Source: an uncultured Clostridia bacterium (GTDB lineage Bacteria; Bacillota; Clostridia; Oscillospirales; Ruminococcaceae). Taken from it: a DNA stretch of 11,170 nt. The position numbers were made by a program, and so were the translations under genes. The notes beneath the pieces were generated by a model, which worked only from the letters and a program-made list of their open reading frames with translations, ran no database searches and was not told the DNA's origin. Below are positions 5,696 to 11,170 of the stretch, in pieces. How positions within the stretch are numbered: the stretch's first letter is position 1; each line of letters starts with the position of its first letter. The DNA lies in assembly GCA_947625455.1 (NCBI GenBank), contig CANQOJ010000062.1, forward strand, positions 1 to 11,170. Direction: 5' to 3'.

Positions 5696-7188
5696 TCTTC
5701 ATCTCTCCTTTCCCAAATCTCCGAAAGTATGATATAAGCCACAGTCGCAAGCGACTTTGTTTCGGTGTAGTCGGCGTTTATCTCATAACCTCCGCTTTCA
5801 AGCTGTTGCTTTATCTCCTTTATCCTTTTCAAGCCCTTTTCGGTTTCATTGTAATCGGGATAGACAAAATATGCCTTTTGCATAATAGAGCGTATCTCGT
5901 CCTGAATTTCAGCTTTGTCGGAAAGCGGTTTTCCGTCAGGTGCTGTCATATTGTACTCAACATATTCATCAAAATCTGTACGCTTGTCGGAAATGTTCTT
6001 TGAGTTTATATCCTCTGCGATAAGCCTTGAAAAGACAAGCGCTTCAAGCAGTGAGTTTGACGCAAGCCTGTTTTTTCCGTGAACGCCCGTATGCGAACAT
6101 TCTCCCGCGGAATACAATCCCTCAACGTTTGTCGCGCCCTTTCCGTCAACGTTAATCCCGCCCATAAGATAATGCTGGCACGGGTAAATCGGAATAGGCT
6201 CTTTTGTCATATCATAGCCTTTTTCGAGGACATTTTCGTATATCATGGGGAAGTGCATTTTTATGAAATCCGCGTCCTTATAGGAAATATCAAGCCAAAA
6301 TTCGTCCGAGCCTGTTTTCTTCTGCTCTTCCATTATGCATTTTGAAACAACATCTCTCGGCGCAAGTTCTTTCCTTTCCGGCTCGTATGACGGCATAAAG
6401 CGCTCTTTATTGCAGTTGAGCAGATACGCGCCCTCGCCGCGCACCGCCTCGGAAACAAGAAAACATTCGTGATTTTTCCTGTCGGCAAACGCCGTAGGGT
6501 GAAACTGAACATAGCTTAAGTTCTTTATCTCCGCGCCCAGATTGTACGCCAAGGCAATACCGTCGCCCGTTGCAATAGCGGAGTTTGTCGTATAATTATA
6601 CACTCTGCCTATACCGCCCGTCGCCATAATCACAAAATCCGCGCAGTAATATTCATGCTCGCCGCTTTGCGTGAACACATCGGCAAAGAACGTATTGTTC
6701 TCCTTTTCAAGCCTGCACAAAACGGAGTTGTTGATAACAGTGACGTTTTTCAGCTTGCAGACTTGTTCTATAAGGCAGGTTTCTATCTCCTTGCCCGTGG
6801 TGTCCTTGTGGTGGGCAATTCTCCTGCGGGAATGACCGCCCTCAAGAGTAAGCGCAAGCGAACCGTCCTCGTTTCTGTCAAAATCCACGCCGTATTTCTC
6901 AACAAGCCTTTCAACGTCGCGCGGACCTTGTTCAACAAGTATCCTTACATTATCGAGGTTGTTCTTGTACTGACCTGCTATAAGCGTGTCCTTGATATGC
7001 AGTTCAAAATCGTCGTTCTTGCTGTCCATAACCGCCGCAACTCCCCCCTGCGCAAGCGCGGAGTTGCAGAGCGTGAGTTCCTTTTTCGACAGCATAAGCA
7101 CATTCAGCTTTGCGTCAAGGTTAAGCGCGGCATAAATGCCCGAAATTCCCGTTCCGACAATCAAAACGTCAAATCTCTTGAATTTCAT
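5692..7188 (-). CDS. nadB: L-aspartate oxidase
   Basis: FAD enzyme that oxidises L-aspartate to iminoaspartate, the first step of bacterial de novo NAD synthesis; fumarate can replace oxygen as acceptor, which suits an anaerobe. 498 residues. Seen: dinucleotide-binding VGTGISGIYAALNL (11-24), SALAQGGVAAV (43-53), EGGHSRRRI with Glu116 (116-124), TGGIGRVYNYTTN (190-202), QFHPTAF with His230, EAVRGEGAYLLN (247-258), APRDVVS with Arg278, QHYLMGG with His339, and GKNRLASNSLLEAL with Arg374 (371-384). These match the substrate-contact positions of E. coli NadB. The C-terminus ends at EIWERRDEE, shortly before the usual SRGxHxRxDxP tail. Shine-Dalgarno AAAGGA is six bases before the ATG. First gene of nadB-nadC-small gene; nadA is not in the window. 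Confidence 0.97.
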   Translation of the reverse strand: MKFKRFDVLIVGTGISGIYAALNLDAKLNVLMLSKKELTLCNSALAQGGVAAVMDSKNDDFELHIKDTLIAGQYKNNLDNVRILVEQGPRDVERLVEKYGVDFDRNEDGSLALTLEGGHSRRRIAHHKDTTGKEIETCLIEQVCKLKNVTVINNSVLCRLEKENNTFFADVFTQSGEHEYYCADFVIMATGGIGRVYNYTTNSAIATGDGIALAYNLGAEIKNLSYVQFHPTAFADRKNHECFLVSEAVRGEGAYLLNCNKERFMPSYEPERKELAPRDVVSKCIMEEQKKTGSDEFWLDISYKDADFIKMHFPMIYENVLEKGYDMTKEPIPIYPCQHYLMGGINVDGKGATNVEGLYSAGECSHTGVHGKNRLASNSLLEALVFSRLIAEDINSKNISDKRTDFDEYVEYNMTAPDGKPLSDKAEIQDEIRSIMQKAYFVYPDYNETEKGLKRIKEIKQQLESGGYEINADYTETKSLATVAYIILSEIWERRDEE

Positions 7189-7354
7189 ATTTTGTCCTTT
7201 CTAAAGCTTTTACACTTTAAGGTTTTGTACATCTTATAAAATATCCGCAACGGCGGTTTTGTTCATATATTGACAATATGAATAAAATTTGTTATAATTC
7301 ATTAAGGGAAATGCAATCCCATACGTTACACTATTGAATTTAAAGGAGAACCAA
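7189..7354. promoter_or_regulatory. Divergent nadB/hflX intergenic region
   Basis: 166 bp separate the two divergent starts. The hflX promoter is clear (7270-7298). For nadB I see only weak candidates: a TATAAG on the minus strand at about 7237-7232 without a good -35. I looked for an NAD-responsive operator (NiaR/YrxA or NrtR type) or a riboswitch and recognise neither, but I do not trust my memory of those motifs enough to exclude them. Confidence 0.4.
7270..7298 (+). promoter_or_regulatory. Consensus sigma-A promoter of hflX
   Basis: TTGACA at 7270-7275 and TATAAT at 7293-7298 with 17 bp between them, a full match to the housekeeping consensus. The start of transcription would be near 7305, giving a leader of about 50 nt that contains the AAAGGAGA ribosome binding site. 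Confidence 0.9.
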
Positions 7355-8584
7355 ATGCCCGAAAAAGCGATTTTAGTTTCCGTAGATACGGGGGAATATG
7401 ACTGCGACATATCTTTGGACGAACTCTCCGAACTTGCTAAAACAGCGGGTGCGGAAGAAACGGCGCGCGTTATACAAAAGCGCGAAGCATATGAATCGGC
7501 AACTGTTGTCGGAGAGGGAAAACTCGAAGAAATATCCGAACTTTGCGGGATATACAGCGCGGACTTGCTTATATTCGACTGCGAACTCACCGCGTCGCAG
7601 ATACGGAATATTGAGGACAAGACAAATGTCCGTGTTATCGACAGGACGATGCTTATCCTTGACATTTTCGCAGGGCGCGCAGTTTCGGCAGAGGGCAAGC
7701 TTCAGGTTGAACTCGCACAGCTTAAATACCGTCTCCCGCGCCTTATGGGGATAGGCACAAGCCTTTCAAGACTAGGCGGCGGGATAGGCACGCGCGGTCC
7801 CGGTGAAACCCAGCTTGAAACCGACCGCCGTCATATACGAAGGCGCATTGACAAGCTGTCCGAAGAACTCCGCGAACTTGAAAAACGCCGCGGATTAGCG
7901 CGTTCACGCAGAAAAAAGGACAATGTTCAGGTGGGCGCTGTCGTAGGCTACACAAACGTGGGGAAATCAACTTTGCTTAACCTGCTTACAAATGCTGATG
8001 TCTTAGCCGAGGACAAGCTTTTTGCAACTCTTGATCCGACAGCGCGTTCAATTGAACTTCCCGACGGGAGAAATCTCGTGATTGTCGACACCGTAGGGCT
8101 TATCCGCAGGCTTCCGCACAATCTTGTCGAAGCGTTCAAGTCAACGCTTGAAGAAGCGGCAAACGCGGACATAATAATCCACGTTTGCGACGCGTCAGAC
8201 GCGGAATTTGCCGAAAAAGCCGAAGTTACGCTGAAAACTTTGGCTGAACTCGGCGCGGCGGAAATCCCGACCGTCACCGTGCTTAACAAATGCGACAAAG
8301 TAACCTGCGAAATCCCGACAGACGATAAGACCGTCAAAATATCCGCGCTCAAAAACGTTGGCATTCCCGAACTTTTGCAAACAATCGCCCGCAACCTCCC
8401 GCAGACATCACAGCGGATGAAACTGCTGCTGCCGTATGACAAGGCGGGGTTGTCCGCAAAGATACGCGAAAACGGCAAGATATATCTCGAAGAATACACC
8501 GAAAACGGCGTTATTCTGGACGCGCTTGTGGAAAATGCGCTTGTAAGCAAGTTAAGAGAGTACGTTTTGGAGGATAGGGGTTAA
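7355..8584 (+). CDS. hflX: Ribosome-associated GTPase HflX
   Basis: OBG/HflX-superfamily GTPase that binds the 50S subunit and splits stalled or hibernating 70S ribosomes, often under stress. 409 residues. N-terminal HflX domain about 1-190, with ARVIQKREAYESATVVGEGKL, the FDCELTASQIRNIE segment (residues 74-87), GRGPGE-like GTRGPGETQLETDRR (145-159) and a basic coiled-coil linker (160-188). G domain: G1 GYTNVGKST (198-206), G2 DPTAR (227-231), G3 DTVGL (245-249), G4 NKCD (311-314), then SALKNVGI as probable G5. A C-terminal domain of about 60 residues follows. Start: a TTG at 7334 is in frame, but ATG at 7355 sits five bases after AAAGGAGA and is preferred. Single-gene transcription unit on the plus strand, converging on the GHMP gene. 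Confidence 0.97.
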   Translation: MPEKAILVSVDTGEYDCDISLDELSELAKTAGAEETARVIQKREAYESATVVGEGKLEEISELCGIYSADLLIFDCELTASQIRNIEDKTNVRVIDRTMLILDIFAGRAVSAEGKLQVELAQLKYRLPRLMGIGTSLSRLGGGIGTRGPGETQLETDRRHIRRRIDKLSEELRELEKRRGLARSRRKKDNVQVGAVVGYTNVGKSTLLNLLTNADVLAEDKLFATLDPTARSIELPDGRNLVIVDTVGLIRRLPHNLVEAFKSTLEEAANADIIIHVCDASDAEFAEKAEVTLKTLAELGAAEIPTVTVLNKCDKVTCEIPTDDKTVKISALKNVGIPELLQTIARNLPQTSQRMKLLLPYDKAGLSAKIRENGKIYLEEYTENGVILDALVENALVSKLREYVLEDRG

Positions 8585-8634
8585 ATCAAACATTCATTTT
8601 CTATTAAAGTGTGTTTGTTTCCTTGCGGTACAAC

Positions 8635-8873
8635 CAACTTTTCCTGTTTACAGCACGCCTGATCCGGCGCGCTCCGGGGTGCAGCCACGCAAATTCGCTG
8701 CGCGAATTTGCCGCGCGCAGCGCGTGGCTTTGGCGAAGCGGGAGCAGCGTTTCGCCTATTCGGACAACTTCTCCGCTTCGCCAAAGCCGTGGCTGCACCC
8801 CGGAGCGCCCGGACGTGGTTTGAAAGGAAAAGAGCGTTTGCTGTCCTGCGATTAGAGCAACTTTTCCTGTTTA
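8635..8873 (+). repeat. 16-bp direct repeat bracketing copy B (8635-8650 and 8858-8873)
   Basis: CAACTTTTCCTGTTTA occurs twice in the same orientation, once 18 bp before and once 49 bp after the nested palindrome of copy B. It could be a long target duplication, or a conserved flank of the element: copy A has GCAACTTTT at 4318-4326 and CTCTTTTCCTG at 4101-4111 on its two sides. Confidence 0.65.
8669..8808 (-). repeat. Nested palindrome with four-way-junction folding, copy B
   Basis: Same architecture as 4137-4272 but in reverse order. Outer stem 20 bp, perfect, 8669-8688 with 8789-8808; arm 3, 10 bp, 8689-8698 with 8702-8711, loop TGC; arm 2, 5 bp, 8712-8716 with 8720-8724; arm 1, 16 bp, 8726-8741 with 8773-8788, closing a 31-nt loop. 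The 13 bp next to the junction and all of arm 1 are identical to copy A; arm 2, the closing pair of arm 3 and the outer end of the stem differ but still pair. Lying between convergent hflX and the GHMP gene, the strong stem might also act as a bidirectional terminator, although no T-run follows. Confidence 0.85.
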
Positions 8874-8891
8874 GTGTTGGCTTGACTCCAA

Positions 8892-8927
8892 CTCTAGCCT
8901 CTAGCCTCTTAATCTCTAGCTTCTAAC
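8892..8927 (+). repeat. Heptad array of CTCTAGC type (array 3), overlapping a gene end
   Basis: CTCTAGC, CTCTAGC, CTCTTAA, one extra T, CTCTAGC, TTCTAAC: the same order and the same one-base slip as array 1. Its last 12 bases form the final codons and the TAG stop (8918-8916) of the GHMP gene on the minus strand. A small hairpin, AACTT CGC AAGTT at 8925-8937, overlaps the array end inside the coding sequence. Confidence 0.8.
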
Positions 8928-10157
8928 TTCGCAAGTTCCAACCGCCCGCACCGTCATCACATGGCACGCGCCTATACCGAATATCCTGTCCATGTTCATC
9001 TTGAACTGCGTAAGGTCATCAAACGGCACTATCGCCTGTATCGTTCCCTCAAATCCCCCGCCGTGAACTCTGCACGCTCCGCGCCTGTGCAATGAAATTT
9101 CTGCCGCATTGAGCGCAATCGACAGCGATTGATTTCGTATGTTGTCGGGCGAATAAACGTTTTGCAGGTACTTGAACGAGGAGTTTCCGCTTTCGCGGAC
9201 TGACGAGAGGAAATCCTCAAATCTGTTGTTCAGCAGCGCATGAGAAACCTTTTCCACGCGCCCGTTTTCGCGGAAAAAATGTATGGCGCGCAAAACCGCC
9301 CTGTCGCCGAATTTCCTGCGCAAATCGCCAATGTTCAGCATAATATCGTCAATTGACAGCGAGCGCAGATTTTCACAGTCAAAATATGACGCTATCTCCC
9401 GCATTTCCCCGCTTATCTGCTCATACAGCTTCTTTAAGTCAAGCTTCGGCGTTTTGTCAACTTCAACAATGCACAGCGCGTGTTCAAACTGCCCGAAATC
9501 ACACGGAATGTTTTCAACAATCGGCGTGTCGCCGTCCTTGAAGTCAATCGCGGTAAATCCTCCCGACGCGCACGAAAGCGCCCTCGTAAGCCCGCAAACT
9601 CTCTGAAAGTACTTTTCCTCGGCAAATCTTGACGCTAAAGCAAGAGTGACAGGTCTTAACTGACCGTCGTTGTACAATGCCGACAATATCATTCCCGTAA
9701 GCACTCCGAATGCCGCCGCGCTTCCAAGCCCTGAACCCCTGAAAAGCGTAGAAGTCGTATAAGCGCGAAAACCGCCTATTTTATGCCCTTTATCTTTAAA
9801 GTATCTCAAAACGCCGCGGATAATTCCCGACGAGTTGTTTTTGTCGTTTTCGTTTACCTCAAGGTCATTTATATCAATCCTGTCCTCGTCAAGCCCCTCG
9901 GATTTTATTACGACAACATTATCGTCCGTCAGTTCAGCCGCCGCGATTATGTCAAGGTCAACGCTTGCCGCGAAAACCTTGCCGTTGTTCTGTTCGGTGT
10001 GATTTCCGCATATCTCCGTTGTTCCCGGAGTTGAGAAAAACCTGAGTTTCCCGTGTTCTCCGAAATATTTCGTAAAACCCTCTTCAAGCGCAGAATAGCG
10101 CTTTTTTTGGTTGTTATGCGGATATATCTCGTTAATTTCTTTTATAATAGGGCGCAT
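8916..10157 (-). CDS. Galactokinase-family GHMP protein with altered catalytic motifs (possible pseudokinase)
   Basis: 413 residues with the galactokinase layout: substrate motif FFSTPGTTEICGNHTEQNNG (residues 40-59), GHMP ATP loop GSGLGSAAAF (141-150), CGLTRALSCASGGF (188-201), GGGFEGTIQAIVP (366-378) and a C-terminal CHVMTVRAVG. Compared with galactokinases, PGR-GEHTD is PGT-GNHTE, and the catalytic MDQ of GLMDQ is TRA (191-193). Thus both the Arg and the Asp usually used for phosphoryl transfer are missing. The reading frame is intact and equal in length across these motifs, so a frameshift does not explain it. ATP binding looks possible, galactose phosphorylation unlikely. AAAGGAG lies eight bases before the ATG. 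It follows the rodA-like gene by 47 bp on the same strand. The last four residues and stop come from a heptad repeat. Confidence 0.85.
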   Translation of the reverse strand: MRPIIKEINEIYPHNNQKKRYSALEEGFTKYFGEHGKLRFFSTPGTTEICGNHTEQNNGKVFAASVDLDIIAAAELTDDNVVVIKSEGLDEDRIDINDLEVNENDKNNSSGIIRGVLRYFKDKGHKIGGFRAYTTSTLFRGSGLGSAAAFGVLTGMILSALYNDGQLRPVTLALASRFAEEKYFQRVCGLTRALSCASGGFTAIDFKDGDTPIVENIPCDFGQFEHALCIVEVDKTPKLDLKKLYEQISGEMREIASYFDCENLRSLSIDDIMLNIGDLRRKFGDRAVLRAIHFFRENGRVEKVSHALLNNRFEDFLSSVRESGNSSFKYLQNVYSPDNIRNQSLSIALNAAEISLHRRGACRVHGGGFEGTIQAIVPFDDLTQFKMNMDRIFGIGACHVMTVRAVGTCEVRS

Positions 10158-10176
10158 ATCTTAAGCTCCTTTATAT

Positions 10177-10198
10177 TCAGACTTTATCGGCAGTCTGA
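10177..10198. other. Short hairpin between the rodA-like and GHMP genes
   Basis: A perfect 7-bp inverted repeat TCAGACT/AGTCTGA (10177-10183 with 10192-10198) with an 8-nt loop lies just upstream of the GHMP ribosome binding site. No T-run follows on the minus strand, so it is not a typical terminator. It could affect mRNA stability or access to the ribosome binding site. Confidence 0.45.
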
Positions 10199-10204
10199 TG
10201 TTAT

Positions 10205-11170
10205 TTAATAGAACATATGCTTTTCCTTTTCACGGTGCGCCGAAACGCTCATCACAAGCCCCATGCAGACGTTCACCATAATAACCGCCGTGCCGCCCCT
10301 GCTTATAAACGGCAGAGGTATGCCTATAACGGGCACAACGCACAATACAACGCCGATATTTATCACACAGTGGAAGAAAATCATTGCAAAAACGCCTATG
10401 CACATAAGCTTGCCGAGGTTTGTCTTTGCGCCCGACGCATTTGACAACAGCTTCAGGCACAACAGCGCGAACATGATAACCAGCGCCATACAGCCTATAA
10501 ATCCGAGCGTCATGCCGATATAAGCGAAAATATAGTCATTTGAAAGTTCGGAAGTGTAGTGATAATACTCTTTGTCAAAGCCTAAGCCCGTAAGTTTTCC
10601 CGAGCCTAAAACTATCGTTCCGTTATACTGCTGGTAGAACTTGCCGAGTTTTTCGGCTTCCTGCATATCCTTGTCGAACAGTATCAGAAAGCGGGTTTTG
10701 TGGTGGTCTTCCATAAGGAAATTCCATGCGAATGCGACAACAAGCGGTATGCTTGCTATTCCCGCGAGGAGATATTTCCACGAAATGCCCGCCATGAACA
10801 GCATGCATATGAAGATAAACAAAAATACAAGCGCAGAGCCTGCGTCTTTCTGCAAAAGTATGATTGCCGTCGGCGCAAGTCCGTGTATGCACAGCAATAA
10901 AAAGTGCTTTGGTTGATTTATATTTTCGCCGACCTTTGAGATATGCGTCGCAAGGGTGATAATAAACACAAATTTCAAAACTTCCGACGGCTGAATGGTA
11001 ACAAACCCGAAATTAAGCCATGCAACGTCGTCGTCACGCTGTACGCCGAGCGGTGTGAACAGCAAAAGCTGTAATATAATGCCCACAGGCGCCAGAATGA
11101 ACCACATCTTTGAAATGAACCGATAGTCGATAAGGCTTACAACAAACCCCCCGGCAATTCCCACAGCAGC
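10205..11170 (-). CDS. rodA: RodA-type SEDS peptidoglycan polymerase, 5' end outside the window
   Basis: SEDS proteins are multi-span membrane glycosyltransferases that polymerise lipid II together with a class B PBP. 321 residues are present and the frame stays open to the right edge; full-length RodA is usually 370-400, so some 50-80 are missing. RodA rather than FtsW is favoured by WLNFGFVTIQPSEVLKF and VSLIDYRFISKMW. Also seen: QKDAGSALVF, GSGKLTGLGF, NDYIFAYIGMTLGFIG and the C-terminal GIPLPFISRGGTAV. Divergence is clear: the usual HTDFIFAVIGEE is SNDYIFAYIGMT, SYGGSS is SRGGTA, and the DPxGxGYQ segment that holds the catalytic Asp is EKLGKFYQ, putting Glu at that place by eye. The GHMP gene follows. 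An upstream GTG at 11164 is internal, not the start. Confidence 0.88.
   Translation of the reverse strand, partial: AAVGIAGGFVVSLIDYRFISKMWFILAPVGIILQLLLFTPLGVQRDDDVAWLNFGFVTIQPSEVLKFVFIITLATHISKVGENINQPKHFLLLCIHGLAPTAIILLQKDAGSALVFLFIFICMLFMAGISWKYLLAGIASIPLVVAFAWNFLMEDHHKTRFLILFDKDMQEAEKLGKFYQQYNGTIVLGSGKLTGLGFDKEYYHYTSELSNDYIFAYIGMTLGFIGCMALVIMFALLCLKLLSNASGAKTNLGKLMCIGVFAMIFFHCVINIGVVLCVVPVIGIPLPFISRGGTAVIMVNVCMGLVMSVSAHREKEKHMFY

Noticed and set aside
7189..7269. Riboswitch or NAD-responsive operator in front of nadB
   Set aside because: The leader is short and AT-rich with no conserved structure or palindrome that I recognise. Only a partial GC-rich repeat (CCGCAACGGCGG) is visible.
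9571..9610. Frameshift as the cause of the missing MDQ motif in the GHMP protein
   Set aside because: The flanking family residues (CGL before, CASGGF after) are in the same frame and at normal spacing, so the changes are substitutions within an unbroken frame.
10177..10198. Rho-independent terminator between the rodA-like and GHMP genes
   Set aside because: The 7-bp hairpin is not followed by a T-run on the minus strand; AAAGGAG follows instead.

Overview
The window reads as chromosomal DNA of a low-to-mid GC Firmicute, most likely a Clostridia-class anaerobe (possibly an uncultured gut lineage). This rests on the mreB-mreC-mreD-mrdA order, strong AGGAGG-type ribosome binding sites, near-consensus sigma-A promoters, a NadB/NadC pair and a small FakA-type protein. 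Species cannot be named from the sequence alone. Nearly everything is on the minus strand; only hflX is on the plus strand.

Layout, left to right. (1) 1-3851, minus: the cell-elongation operon mreB > mreC > mreD > mrdA, driven by a TTGCAG-N17-TATAAT promoter at 3909-3937. The window edge cuts mrdA (PBP2) right after its SxxK active-site motif. (2) 3995-4576: a gene-free block packed with repeats: a 136-bp nested palindrome able to form a four-way junction, a perfect 30-bp inverted repeat around it, a 52-bp direct duplication, two CTCTAGC-type heptad arrays, one ACTGTAY heptad array and small triloop hairpins. (3) 4580-7188, minus: nadB > nadC > a stand-alone FakA-middle-domain-like small protein, a tightly packed operon for the quinolinate to nicotinate mononucleotide branch of NAD synthesis; nadA is not here. 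(4) 7270-8584, plus: hflX, a ribosome-associated GTPase, behind a perfect TTGACA-N17-TATAAT promoter divergent from nadB. (5) 8585-8930: a second repeat block between the convergent hflX and GHMP genes, holding a second copy of the nested palindrome in opposite orientation and another heptad array. (6) 8916-11170, minus: a RodA-type SEDS polymerase (5' end outside the window) followed by a galactokinase-family GHMP protein whose usual catalytic residues are replaced.

The peptidoglycan genes (PBP2, MreBCD, RodA) are expected to work together in lateral wall synthesis, though RodA is encoded in a separate unit here. The most unusual content is the repeat system. The two 4-way-junction elements keep every stem while changing paired bases together, keep a 31-nt terminal loop with a conserved 17-nt centre, and are inverted relative to each other. 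They are accompanied by heptanucleotide arrays that sit at or inside gene 3' ends; one array supplies the stop codon of the GHMP gene. I know of no named family matching it, but I could not search. The second point of interest is the RodA-like/GHMP pair, in which both proteins appear by eye to have altered catalytic residues.
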